A stretch of DNA of 9,793 nt from an uncultured Bacillus sp. (GCA_937902115.1 CALGSR010000150.1:1-9793); one strand, 5' to 3'. Positions 1 to 6,457 are shown, counted from the first letter of the stretch. Made by a program: numbers and translations. The notes: generated by a model from the sequence alone, not told the origin.

Positions 1-1
1 A

Positions 2-259
2 TTTTCCGTTATATGTAACCAAAATAAATCAAATGCGTGGAAATCAAAGAAACACTATGACGGGGAAATGTATCCTGAAATGTTTATTGTTGGTCTTAAT
101 ACCCCGTATGGACAATGCACTTACCATTACGATATAAAATGTTGGGATTGGTTTCAAGTACCAGAGTTAGAATGTGCACCAAAATGGGATGGCCATACAT
201 CAGAAGATGTAATTGAAAGATTAAAATTATTTAGTTTAAACCAAAAAGGGGAGGAATAA
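2..259 (+). CDS. WDGH-motif phage-type protein, C-terminal part (5' end outside window)
   Basis: The reading frame is open from the left edge of the window, so this is the 3' part of a longer gene; the ATG at 68 is internal and not a convincing start because no ribosome binding site precedes it. The 85 visible codons contain an aromatic-rich segment (FIVGLNTPYGQ, then TYHYD and KCWDWF) followed by APKWDGHTSEDVIERL. From memory, this WDGHT-x-DV-x-ERL ending is common in small phage and prophage proteins, often as a C-terminal module of larger proteins. Its biochemical role is not known to me. The next gene starts 1 nt after the TAA, so the two are clearly co-transcribed. I am confident it is coding and confident of the motif; no function is claimed. 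Confidence 0.75.
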   Translation, partial: FSVICNQNKSNAWKSKKHYDGEMYPEMFIVGLNTPYGQCTYHYDIKCWDWFQVPELECAPKWDGHTSEDVIERLKLFSLNQKGEE

Positions 260-260
260 T

Positions 261-623
261 ATGGGAAAATATGAAGAACAAACAAGACGTGATTTAGCAG
301 ATTTGTTAATGACCAGCTGGAAATCCGGTGGCACCAATTTTGAATATATTGTCGGATTGCAATATAACAAAGAAGATAAAATTGTAACCTTAAATTGCAT
401 TGATGGAGAAGATTATGAGGTAATATTGCGCAATACTAAAATCAGTCAAAAGGAAGAAAAACAAGAACTACGCCCTTTGGGTGTAATGCCACGGGCTATT
501 TGGGATAAACACAGAATGCGCGATCTTAAAAACACCATCCAGCACTACATAAGCGCCGAACAAGAAGCTCCTGTGGAGTTAGTTAGTGAGTACAATGAAC
601 TTTGCGAGAAGCGAAATAGATAA
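261..623 (+). CDS. Conserved-looking phage-type protein of unknown function (120 aa)
   Basis: The ATG follows the upstream stop by one base and is preceded by GGGGAGG, a strong ribosome binding site that supports this start. The protein has two visible parts. Residues 1-60 look like a small mixed alpha/beta region (TSWKSGG...FEYIVGLQY, then KIVTLNCIDGEDYEVIL). Residues 70-115 are helical and carry LRPLGVMPRAIWDKHRMRDL followed by a short helix ending EYNEL. The PLG-x-MP-x-x-x-W-D-x-x-R pattern is one I have seen at the C-terminus of small phage proteins, but I cannot name the family. There is no signal peptide, membrane segment or catalytic motif. It is the last gene of its operon, and a hairpin terminator begins 18 nt after the stop. 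Confidence 0.8.
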   Translation: MGKYEEQTRRDLADLLMTSWKSGGTNFEYIVGLQYNKEDKIVTLNCIDGEDYEVILRNTKISQKEEKQELRPLGVMPRAIWDKHRMRDLKNTIQHYISAEQEAPVELVSEYNELCEKRNR

Positions 624-641
624 GTCGAAAATATTTAAAAA

Positions 642-680
642 AGCAAATAAAACGCTCACACAAAGAGCGTTTTATTTGCT
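642..680. terminator. Perfect 16-bp-stem hairpin, probable bidirectional terminator
   Basis: The arms 642-657 and 665-680 are exact reverse complements (AGCAAATAAAACGCTC against GAGCGTTTTATTTGCT) around a 7-nt loop. On the plus strand the GC-rich core is followed by TTTTATTT, the usual terminator layout. On the minus strand the hairpin runs into TTTTTAAATATTTT. It sits between the stop at 623 and the start at 727. Confidence 0.85.
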
Positions 681-685
681 ATAAT
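677..685 (+). promoter_or_regulatory. Extended -10 promoter (TGCTATAAT) for the ribonucleotide reductase operon
   Basis: TGCTATAAT is a perfect TGn-TATAAT extended -10. It overlaps the last 4 nt of the preceding terminator stem. No good TTGACA-like -35 is seen 16-18 nt upstream, which is acceptable for an extended -10. Transcription would start near 692, giving a leader of about 35 nt before the ATG at 727. Confidence 0.6.
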
Positions 686-726
686 AATGCAGTAAGATTA
701 AATTATAAAGAAAGGACTAAGTAAAT

Positions 727-3039
727 ATGACAATCGAAGAATATCTAGGGAAAGACAACGTACTAGGAAAAGACATCTGGCATAAGAAATATCAATTTAA
801 TAATGAGACCTTTGACCAATGGCTCGATCGAGTATCAAACAATTGCAATGAATTACGGCAATTGATAGCCGACAGAAAATTTCTTTTTGGAGGCAGAACA
901 TTAACAAACTATAACACTAATAGGAATGCTTCTACTTCAAACTGTTACAGTATCGGCTATGCGCCTGATTCCGTGGAAGGAATTATGGAAGTCGCAAAAC
1001 AAATGGCACTAACCTACAAATCACAAGGTGGGCAAGGTGTTTCCATGAGTAAAGTTCGTCCTAAAGGGACCAGAATTAATAGCAGTGGATATGAATCTGA
1101 TGGTATCATTCCATTCATGGAAATATTCAATACAACAACTGCCAGCATAAGTCAAGGCGGAAGCAGAAAAGGAGCGTTGATGATATCCCTTGACGCTTGG
1201 CACAAAGAAGCAGAGTCATTCATCACGATCAAAAGTGAAACCGGTAAAATTGAAAAAGCAAACCTGTCCTTAGAAATCGATGATGAATTTATGGAATGCG
1301 TAAAGGAATACTACGAGATGAACGTTGTAAAGACAGTTCATCGTCACTTTGTGTGTGATTCTGGAGAAATTGTGTATGATGTAACTCCGATTACAGTTTA
1401 TAAGAAAATGTGCGAAACCGCATATAATTGGGGAGAACCTGGTGTTATCTATACAAATCAATTTCGTCATCATAATATAATGCAGTATGATGACGACTAT
1501 GAAATTGTCACCGGAAACCCGTGCGGTGAACAACCTCTACCTCCACATTGTGCATGTAACTTGGGTTCCATTAACCTCTCCGAATTTGTGATAGACCCTT
1601 ATAAGAAAGAGGAATCTTTCTTTGATATGGAAAGTTTTCTAAGAGCTGTTCCAGTAGCCATCAGAGGTCTCGACGAAGTAATTGATTACGGATCAAAGTA
1701 CCATGCACTTCCAAAACAGAGGAAAATGGCGGAGAATTATCGTAACATTGGACTCGGTGTTATGGGGCTAAGTTCTATGTTTGTAAAATTAGGCATTACC
1801 TACGGCAGTGAACAGAGCAAAGATTTAGTTAACACTATTATGTTTTATATGTTCCGTATGGCGGTTATGACCTCAAATGCATTAGCCAAAGAAAAAGGCG
1901 TGTATCCAAAATACAAAGATGCTGTATTCCAATCCGACATTATTCAGGATCATTTTAACAAAGACGAAATTACAATGTTAAAAAGATACGGATTAAGAAA
2001 CTGCAGTCTTTTAAGCGTTGCACCAAATGGCAGCATCGGAACAATGCTAAATGTTTCTACAGGAAGCGAGCCTTTCTACCGAATATCCTATCAAAGAACA
2101 ACACAGTCTCTACATAAAGAGCAGGATGTAACATATGATGTTACCATCCCCGAAGTAAAGGAATATCAGAAAATTAATCATACAAATGATATCCCAAGCT
2201 ACTTTGTTGGCGCTGATCAAATCGCCTGGAAAGACAGAGTTGAAATGCAGGCTACTCTGCAAAAGCATGTGGATGCAGCAATTTCCTCCACAGTTAACTT
2301 ACCGAGTGACATTACTTTAAACGAAGTAGAAAAGCTGTATCTATTTGGTTGGGAACAAAAACTAAAGGGTATCACTATTTTCCGCTCAAACTGTGAAAGA
2401 CCTGGCATCTTAACTACTACACAAGATAATAAAGAAAATGCCGCAAATGAGGCAAAATCGAAGCCAGAGAGCAAAGAAAATACCACGGATAATAAAGAAT
2501 TAAAACGGGGAGAAATTGCAAAAACACGTGACAATTTAATTGGTAAGAAACGTAAGTTAATTACAGGTTGTGGTAGCTTGCACTTTATGGCATGGTTTGA
2601 TCCGGAGACCGGCGAAGTACAAGAAACATTCTGCGAACGTGGTAGCAAGGGTGGCTGCGCAAGTTCCTATGATTCTATATCAAGGTTAGCGTCGGTAGCA
2701 GCGAGAGCCGGTGCAAAAACAGAAAATATTATTGATCAGCTAATGAGCGTTAATCCTTGCTCTTCCTACACCAGTAGAAATGTGAAATTACATGATACCT
2801 CAAAGGGCAGCAGTTGTTCCAGTGCGATTGCCTTTGCCCTACAAGATATGTACCAAGAAATACAAAAGGAAATCGCTAACAAAAAGAGTGTTCCTAGTAA
2901 AGAAAAACACGAAACCATCAATAACCCAGATACTTTGATAAAAAATGATCCGTCTCGTTGTCCTGAATGCGGAGACAGCTTGGTTATCGAAGGTGGCTGC
3001 AATGTTTGTAAATCTTGTGGCTGGAGTAAATGTGAATAG
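727..3039 (+). CDS. nrdJ: Adenosylcobalamin-dependent (class II) ribonucleoside-diphosphate reductase
   Basis: This enzyme reduces ribonucleotides to deoxyribonucleotides in the cytoplasm, using a cobalamin-generated thiyl radical, so it needs neither oxygen nor a small radical subunit. The catalytic signature is N264-P-C266-G-E268 (radical cysteine C266, with N264 and E268). C73 in SNCYS and C277 in CNLGSINL are the expected redox pair. PNGSIG at 433-438 matches the phosphate-binding turn. After a charged linker (about 563-605) comes a TSCPD-type cysteine domain (C615, C636, C644, C678, C697), then a C-terminal zinc ribbon CPECG (745-749), C758, C761, C764 and GWSKCE at the very end. The 770-aa length and domain order fit the B12-dependent family. 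The start has AAAGGA 11 nt upstream. The gene heads an operon with the cysteine-rich protein and dUTPase, and no subunit-B gene is seen nearby, which fits class II. Confidence 0.93.
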   Translation: MTIEEYLGKDNVLGKDIWHKKYQFNNETFDQWLDRVSNNCNELRQLIADRKFLFGGRTLTNYNTNRNASTSNCYSIGYAPDSVEGIMEVAKQMALTYKSQGGQGVSMSKVRPKGTRINSSGYESDGIIPFMEIFNTTTASISQGGSRKGALMISLDAWHKEAESFITIKSETGKIEKANLSLEIDDEFMECVKEYYEMNVVKTVHRHFVCDSGEIVYDVTPITVYKKMCETAYNWGEPGVIYTNQFRHHNIMQYDDDYEIVTGNPCGEQPLPPHCACNLGSINLSEFVIDPYKKEESFFDMESFLRAVPVAIRGLDEVIDYGSKYHALPKQRKMAENYRNIGLGVMGLSSMFVKLGITYGSEQSKDLVNTIMFYMFRMAVMTSNALAKEKGVYPKYKDAVFQSDIIQDHFNKDEITMLKRYGLRNCSLLSVAPNGSIGTMLNVSTGSEPFYRISYQRTTQSLHKEQDVTYDVTIPEVKEYQKINHTNDIPSYFVGADQIAWKDRVEMQATLQKHVDAAISSTVNLPSDITLNEVEKLYLFGWEQKLKGITIFRSNCERPGILTTTQDNKENAANEAKSKPESKENTTDNKELKRGEIAKTRDNLIGKKRKLITGCGSLHFMAWFDPETGEVQETFCERGSKGGCASSYDSISRLASVAARAGAKTENIIDQLMSVNPCSSYTSRNVKLHDTSKGSSCSSAIAFALQDMYQEIQKEIANKKSVPSKEKHETINNPDTLIKNDPSRCPECGDSLVIEGGCNVCKSCGWSKCE

Positions 3040-3286
3040 CATGGATCATTTTAGTTTCTTTTCGAATACCGAATGTGAGTACTTTCCTTGCCACAAAATC
3101 ACCGAAGATAAAAGAAAAGAATTTAGTTGTCTCCATTGTTACTGTCCACTTTATCCAAGAGAGAACTGCGGAGGAAACTATTCTGTATTACCAAATGGTT
3201 TAAAGGATTGCAGCAAATGCGTAATACCACATTTCAACTACCAATATATTATAAACAAATTAAAGGAGGAACCCTATATATTATGA
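3032..3286 (+). CDS. Cysteine-rich small-domain protein, probable metal binder
   Basis: I place the start at the GTG at 3032, inside the end of the reductase gene, because GGAG (3023-3026) lies 5 nt upstream; the in-frame ATG at 3041 is the alternative. The 84-aa product begins with FSFFSN-x-ECEYFPCH, then FSCLHCYCPLY, CGG and LKDCSKC-x-x-PH. That gives eight cysteines (15, 20, 33, 36, 38, 46, 60, 63) plus H21 and H67. This matches the pattern of the cysteine-rich small domain family (PF04071, as I remember it), which is small, probably metal binding and often found with cobalamin genes. It overlaps the reductase stop by 8 nt and its TGA overlaps the next ATG (ATGA), so it is translationally coupled on both sides. 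The link to a B12-dependent enzyme suggests a role in cofactor or metal supply, but this is inference. Confidence 0.8.
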   Translation: MNSMDHFSFFSNTECEYFPCHKITEDKRKEFSCLHCYCPLYPRENCGGNYSVLPNGLKDCSKCVIPHFNYQYIINKLKEEPYIL

Positions 3287-3942
3287 ATGATAACGAAAAT
3301 TTACCATTATTAGAGAAGCAGATTATGAAAAGCATGTTTAACAATCTGAAGCACGAAGAAAAACATGAGGAAAGAAATACTGATGCAAACGATGATTTTC
3401 AATTAAGTGAGAAAATCATGAAAGAAGGAAAAATCTTATTTGCAAAAGTTAAGAAAGATTCCGATGCCGTAATTCCAAGCAAAGAAAAAGAAAACGCTGG
3501 ATACGATATCTATCCATGCTTTACTGATGATGCAATTATAATTTTACCCCACAAAACGAAGTCAATTCCAACGGGTATTGCATCTGCATTTTCAGCGGAT
3601 TATTACGTACAGATAGAGGAAAGGGGATCTACGGGAACCAGGGGAATGAAGAAATCTGCTGGTGTTATTGATAGCGGATATCGTGGTGAATGGTTTATTC
3701 CAATTTATAACGGTAATGACGTACCTCTTGTAATTGCAAAATACCCTGTATATGATGACCTGAATGAAATGAATAAAATTCTAGGGGAACAAATATGTAT
3801 CGTTTATCCTTATGATAAGGCAATTGCACAAGCCATTCCACATTATGTGCCAAATTTAATAGCGGGTACTACCACTTATGATGATCTGTGCAAATACAAA
3901 TCCGAACGTGGAGCCGGAAAACTAGGAAGCTCTGGGAAATAA
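3283..3942 (+). CDS. dut: Trimeric-type dUTPase (dUTP diphosphatase)
   Basis: This enzyme hydrolyses dUTP to dUMP and pyrophosphate, keeping uracil out of DNA and supplying ThyX, encoded next. All five dUTPase motifs are visible: AGYDIYP (72-78), ERGSTGTRG (113-121), GVIDSGYRGEW (127-137, with catalytic D130 and stacking Y133), GEQICIVYPYDKAIAQAIP with AIAQ at 180-183, and the C-terminal arm SERGAGKLGSSGK. At 219 aa it is longer than the usual 140-170. The extra length is a charged, helical N-terminal extension of about 48 residues and an insertion between motifs III and IV (about 152-168). The ATG overlaps the upstream TGA. The AAAGGAGG site is 13 nt away, longer than usual, but no other in-frame start fits better. 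Confidence 0.9.
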   Translation: MNDNENLPLLEKQIMKSMFNNLKHEEKHEERNTDANDDFQLSEKIMKEGKILFAKVKKDSDAVIPSKEKENAGYDIYPCFTDDAIIILPHKTKSIPTGIASAFSADYYVQIEERGSTGTRGMKKSAGVIDSGYRGEWFIPIYNGNDVPLVIAKYPVYDDLNEMNKILGEQICIVYPYDKAIAQAIPHYVPNLIAGTTTYDDLCKYKSERGAGKLGSSGK

Positions 3943-3976
3943 AGTTTTTCATAAAAAACAGAGCAAAAATGTTTTT

Positions 3977-3993
3977 GTATAAGTAAGAAAAGA
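3977..3993 (+). promoter_or_regulatory. GTATAAGTAAGAAAAGA element, copy 1 (upstream of thyX)
   Basis: This exact 17-mer recurs at 8045 and, with one or two mismatches, at 8940 and 7852. Each copy lies in the gap just before a new plus-strand unit. The TATAAG core resembles a -10 box, but no consensus -35 sits at normal spacing. The start codon of thyX is 66 nt from the element. It is probably a promoter used by the mobile element; the polymerase or sigma factor is unknown. Confidence 0.55.
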
Positions 3994-4018
3994 GTGGAAA
4001 GATATCTTTCCACTCTTT
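3989..4018. terminator. 30-nt perfect palindrome between dut and thyX (terminator, attenuator or operator)
   Basis: Positions 3989-4003 and 4004-4018 are exact reverse complements centred on GATATC, with arms AAAGAGTGGAAAGAT. It overlaps the 3' end of the 17-nt element, so a transcript starting there would carry the palindrome in its leader. It ends 9 nt before the thyX ribosome binding site. The downstream ATCTATTTT is a weak T tract. It could terminate the dut transcript or bind a dimeric regulator; the sequence does not decide. Confidence 0.6.
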
Positions 4019-4042
4019 ATCTATTTTAAAGGAGGAAATGTT

Positions 4043-5077
4043 ATGAACAGTATTGACTCAAATTACAACATCCTGGAGACAGAGGAAACGCCTATTGGCA
4101 GATTAAAACACATTGAACGCATTGCTCGCATATGTTATAAGTCGGAAGATAGAATTACAGAGGATGGAGAAAGTGCAAAAAAAATGTTAAAGATGCTCGT
4201 GAATAAAAATCACGAGGCAATGTTGGAACATGTGTCCTATATTCTGGGAATTAAGAATTTACATATCTATCAACTCATTACTAGGAAAGCAGAAAATTTA
4301 AAAAGCCATGGATATCCAATTTACCTAAGATACACGTCAGATATACCACCAAGAGACGGAGATTGGAGATTTATTATATCTGGGAATGCCAGAGCATGGA
4401 GAGATTTTCTACGAGCATATATTGTAGAATATAATCAGGTACTTCCGCCATATTTCTTTGTCTTCTTTACAAAGGAAGAAGACAAAGAAATTTTATTCTC
4501 AGAGTTTAAAGAATATTACGTAGAATTCACAAATCCCGACTTAGATTATACTAAGCTTCTATCTTTTATCACAAAGGACCAACTACTCACAAAAAGAGAA
4601 CAACTAGTTCATCATGACTTATCCATCAAGTTTACCGTTGACCGCGGTATAAGTCATGAATTCGTAAGACATAGACCAGCAAGCTTTGCTCAGGAAAGTA
4701 CGAGATACTGTAATTACAGCATCGATAAATTCTGTAACAATGTTAGCTTCATCGATCTTACACAAGGTATGCTGCTAGACCTTGCAATGAGAGATCTTCC
4801 ACCCAAGCAATTAAAAGCCATTAAAAAAGAATGGCAAAATGCTTGTAGGGATGCTGAGAAACACTATATGAATATGATTAAACTTGGTTCTACCGCGCAA
4901 ATTGCTCGCGGCGTACTTCCAAATTCTACGAAAACAGAGCTTACAATAACCACAAACCTCGCAGAATGGAAACACATTGTAGATTTAAGGGCTGCCAAGG
5001 ATGCGCATCCACAAATGAGGGAAGTTATGGTTCCCTTGGCAGCGGATTTAAAAGAAAGATTCCCTGAAATCTTTTAA
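4043..5077 (+). CDS. thyX: FAD-dependent thymidylate synthase ThyX
   Basis: ThyX converts dUMP to dTMP using methylenetetrahydrofolate, with FAD and a reduced nicotinamide cofactor. The signature motif is R209-H-R211-P-A-S214-F-A-Q-E218-S219-T-R221-Y (RHRxxSxxxxSxR). N-terminal NHEAMLEHVSY (56-66) and C-terminal ARGVLPNSTKTELTITTNLAEW with LRAAKDAHPQMREVM (316-329) complete the family pattern. At 344 aa it is much longer than the common 220-260 aa enzymes. The extra residues lie between EHVSYILGI (about 70) and HHDLSIKF (about 190), including SGNARAWRDFL, so this is a long-form ThyX with an inserted domain. The start has AAAGGAGG 7 nt upstream. No terminator separates it from the next three genes, and its place after dut makes a dUTP-to-dTMP route. 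Confidence 0.93.
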   Translation: MNSIDSNYNILETEETPIGRLKHIERIARICYKSEDRITEDGESAKKMLKMLVNKNHEAMLEHVSYILGIKNLHIYQLITRKAENLKSHGYPIYLRYTSDIPPRDGDWRFIISGNARAWRDFLRAYIVEYNQVLPPYFFVFFTKEEDKEILFSEFKEYYVEFTNPDLDYTKLLSFITKDQLLTKREQLVHHDLSIKFTVDRGISHEFVRHRPASFAQESTRYCNYSIDKFCNNVSFIDLTQGMLLDLAMRDLPPKQLKAIKKEWQNACRDAEKHYMNMIKLGSTAQIARGVLPNSTKTELTITTNLAEWKHIVDLRAAKDAHPQMREVMVPLAADLKERFPEIF

Positions 5078-5101
5078 TAATTTAGGAAAGGAGGAAACAA
5101 A

Positions 5102-5326
5102 ATGCGACCATGCAAAGGTACTTACTATGAAAACAAAGAATGGCATGAATTTGAATACGGACTATTCCATCAATGGGTTGTAGGTTATATAGAACTTGAA
5201 GCAGGCCTGGCAAACTACGCTTGTGCGTTAGTGGAGATGGAGAACGGTAAAATAAAAGAAGTTTTACCAAATAACCTGCAGTTTATAGACAAACCATATC
5301 AAGGAGATGAATACTGTGACAAATAA
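5102..5326 (+). CDS. Small protein of unknown function (74 aa)
   Basis: An AAAGGAGG ribosome binding site lies just upstream of the ATG, and the gene starts 24 nt after thyX, so it is in the same operon. The protein reads as a compact beta-rich fold: EWHEFEYGLFHQW, then VVGYIELEAGL, then CALVEMENGKIKEVLPNNLQFID. The last part, a strand, a turn with NGK, and a second strand ending in a proline-Asn-x-x-FID phrase, is a pattern I have seen in small phage proteins that may be SH3-like, but I cannot name a family. There is no signal peptide, membrane helix or catalytic motif. The next gene begins inside its 3' end, so the two are probably translationally coupled. Confidence 0.75.
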   Translation: MRPCKGTYYENKEWHEFEYGLFHQWVVGYIELEAGLANYACALVEMENGKIKEVLPNNLQFIDKPYQGDEYCDK

Positions 5327-5711
5327 GTTAAAAAGATGGATTGGATTTAATTTTGACGACAACCAAACTTTTGAAAAACCACCAAGAGAAGGAACAGGTG
5401 AATCTGATGAAATGAAGCAATTTTTTAAAGACTTAAAGTCAGATTTAAAGAAGACATTGGGCAAACAAGGGATTCAAATTCAGCGAATGAAACCAAATTA
5501 CTACGATGTCAGCGTTGTTGTTACTGATGGCAACGGACAATTCGCGTATATCAGCTTTGGTGATATGAGATGGACCAACCAATGGGATCAAGGAATTCTC
5601 GTGCGTACCATGAAACACGAAAAAGATTGGACGGGCGGACTCAATCATTGGTGTTCTTATGAACAAATTCCAGATCAAATATTACAGCTTTGGAATAGAG
5701 AAGGAAGGTGA
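5316..5711 (+). CDS. Conserved-looking protein of unknown function, GTG start (131 aa)
   Basis: Start choice: AAGGAG (5301-5306) abuts the ATG at 5307, which is too close, but is 9 nt from the in-frame GTG at 5316, so I prefer GTG. Residues 1-55 are charged and mostly helical or disordered (FFKDLKSDLKKTLG). Residues 60-128 form the conserved-looking part: YYDVSVVVTDGNGQFAYISF, a tryptophan-rich W-T-N-Q-W-D segment, ILVRTMKHEKDWTGGLNHWCSYEQI. The ILxRTxKxEKDWTGG-x-N phrase is familiar from uncharacterised proteins on clostridial mobile elements, but I know no function. It overlaps the previous gene by 11 nt, and its stop is 4 nt before the next ATG, so all are one operon. The coding call is secure. 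Confidence 0.75.
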   Translation: MTNKLKRWIGFNFDDNQTFEKPPREGTGESDEMKQFFKDLKSDLKKTLGKQGIQIQRMKPNYYDVSVVVTDGNGQFAYISFGDMRWTNQWDQGILVRTMKHEKDWTGGLNHWCSYEQIPDQILQLWNREGR

Positions 5712-5715
5712 TAAC

Positions 5716-5880
5716 ATGTCACTATGGTGTAATTTACTGGATATGTGGGCACAAGACATTGATGAAAATGAGAAAAATAACTTTTGTCCCTATCATGGTG
5801 TTCAGAGTTGCAGAGGATGCGAAGAAGCAGAAGACGTCGGAAATACGGAAGAAGACTTTGAAGATGATGAAGAAAAATAA
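5716..5880 (+). CDS. Small acidic protein with a C/H cluster (54 aa)
   Basis: The start at 5716 has GGAAGGTGAT just upstream, matching the end of 16S rRNA well. The ATG begins 4 nt after the previous stop. The middle of the protein carries CPYHGVQSCRGC, a C-x2-H-x4-C-x2-C cluster that could bind zinc. The C-terminus is very acidic (EEAEDVGNTEEDFEDDEE). This is the last confident gene of the thyX operon. The combination of a tiny metal-binding knuckle and an acidic tail is seen in DNA mimics and in protein-protein adaptors, but with only 54 residues no function can be assigned. Longer readings from upstream ATGs lie inside the preceding gene and lack a binding site. Confidence 0.65.
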   Translation: MSLWCNLLDMWAQDIDENEKNNFCPYHGVQSCRGCEEAEDVGNTEEDFEDDEEK

Positions 5881-6066
5881 TACATGGCGCAAAAAAACAT
5901 TGAGCAAAAATGAGAATATCAAGATACCGTCCTATACGACGTACTGCATGAGATCATGCAGTACGCTAATAACAATAAAACAAAGCAATATAAACTACAG
6001 CCAGACAATTGCATCACCGTTTAACGATATGTTGATGAAAACAAAACGATAATACAAGATAATAAA
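5881..6066 (+). other. Gene-poor gap with a possible broken small ORF
   Basis: No ORF here is convincing. In the same frame as the 54-aa gene, ATG at 5884 gives MAQKNIEQK and a TGA at 5911; beyond it, 36 protein-like codons run to TAA at 6022, including YDVLHEIMQYANNN and QYKLQPDNCITV. A second frame gives a 61-aa reading ending at 6052 with poor composition and no good ribosome binding site. The first may be a gene broken by a nonsense mutation. A palindrome at 5940-5965 lies inside. Confidence 0.35.
5940..5965. repeat. 26-nt inverted repeat with 12-bp arms
   Basis: The arms CGTACTGCATGA and TCATGCAGTACG are exact reverse complements separated by GA. No T tract follows on either strand, so it does not look like an intrinsic terminator. 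It could be an operator or an RNA hairpin. Confidence 0.7.
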
Positions 6067-6091
6067 TTAGAGGGGCCTTGTGCCCCTCTAA
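6067..6091. terminator. Bidirectional terminator between converging operons
   Basis: TTAGAGGGGC (6067-6076) pairs perfectly with GCCCCTCTAA (6082-6091) around a 5-nt loop. On the minus strand it is followed by a T-rich run (TTTATTATC). It sits between the plus-strand thyX operon and the minus-strand gene that ends at 6104, so it can serve both. Its arms resemble those of the hairpins at 8006 and 8897. Confidence 0.8.
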
Positions 6092-6103
6092 AACTTCCAC
6101 TAT

Positions 6104-6457
6104 TTACTTTACAAACGTACCTACGACACCACGTTTTTCTCTGCTCATCGTTCGCTTTCTAAGCCATAGTAGCGCCTCTTCCAGTTTTGTAATTGCCATA
6201 GCGTTTTCCTCACAGCGAAATTCACTATCTTGAAAAGATTTTAATCGGGTTAACACCATGATCAACACATCTTCGTTGCCTGCTCCATTCACTCCGACTT
6301 CTTTACACGGACCTTCCTGGAAATCAACTTTCGCAACAATCTTTTCTGAATCTGTTTTTGTCACAATAAAGTGATTTGGCGCATTAAATTTTCCCTTGTC
6401 TTCGTGGAATACTCTTGTGTAGTTGTTTGTTAATAAATCATGCTTTACTTCTACCAT
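6104..6457 (-). CDS. Tad1/Acb2-like anti-defence protein (internal start, 117 aa)
   Basis: Translation can begin at the ATG at 6457, because AAGGAG lies 9 nt upstream on the minus strand, inside the longer frame. The protein has a beta-rich N-terminal half (FNAPNHFIVT, KIVAKVDFQEGPCKEVGVNG) and a helical hairpin (NEDVLIMVLTRLKSFQDSEF, then CEENAMAITKLEEALLWL) ending in an arginine-rich tail RKRTMSREKRGVVGTF. The HFQEGP-x-KE-x-GVNG phrase, the FQ-x-S-x-F-x-C-x-EN helix turn and the R-x-x-RG-x-x-G tail match my memory of the Tad1/Acb2 family, phage proteins that sequester signalling nucleotides (gcADPR of Thoeris; cyclic di- and trinucleotides of CBASS). The usual GVEGTH tail reads GVVGTF here, so ligand range may differ. 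The family match comes from memory and is not checked; the internal start is well supported. Confidence 0.72.
   Translation of the reverse strand: MVEVKHDLLTNNYTRVFHEDKGKFNAPNHFIVTKTDSEKIVAKVDFQEGPCKEVGVNGAGNEDVLIMVLTRLKSFQDSEFRCEENAMAITKLEEALLWLRKRTMSREKRGVVGTFVK

Noticed and set aside
685..693. Shared ATGCAGTA half-site between the reductase leader and the 5940-5965 palindrome
   Set aside because: Eight identical bases in an AT-rich 10-kb window can occur by chance, and no dyad exists at 685.
2217..2648. 143-aa minus-strand ORF inside the reductase gene
   Set aside because: It is antisense to strongly conserved reductase sequence, has no binding site and a serine/phenylalanine-rich composition typical of an antisense frame.
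2945..3031. Upstream extension of the cysteine-rich protein to an ATG at 2945
   Set aside because: That stretch lies inside the zinc-ribbon end of the reductase in another frame, has no binding site, and the cysteine-rich family begins at FSFFSN, just after the GTG at 3032.
3127..3282. Upstream extension of the dUTPase to an ATG at 3127
   Set aside because: It would cover the cysteine-rich gene in another frame. The ATGA overlap at 3283 and the AAAGGAGG upstream favour the shorter start.
5911..5913. TGA recoding (readthrough) in the 5884 frame
   Set aside because: TGA ends other genes here and no long gene has an internal TGA, so the standard code is used. A mutation is the simpler explanation.
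5708..6052. 114-aa plus-strand frame overlapping the 54-aa gene
   Set aside because: Its first half is the shifted frame of the 5716 gene, its composition is poor, and the start has no clear ribosome binding site of its own distinct from the one used by 5716.
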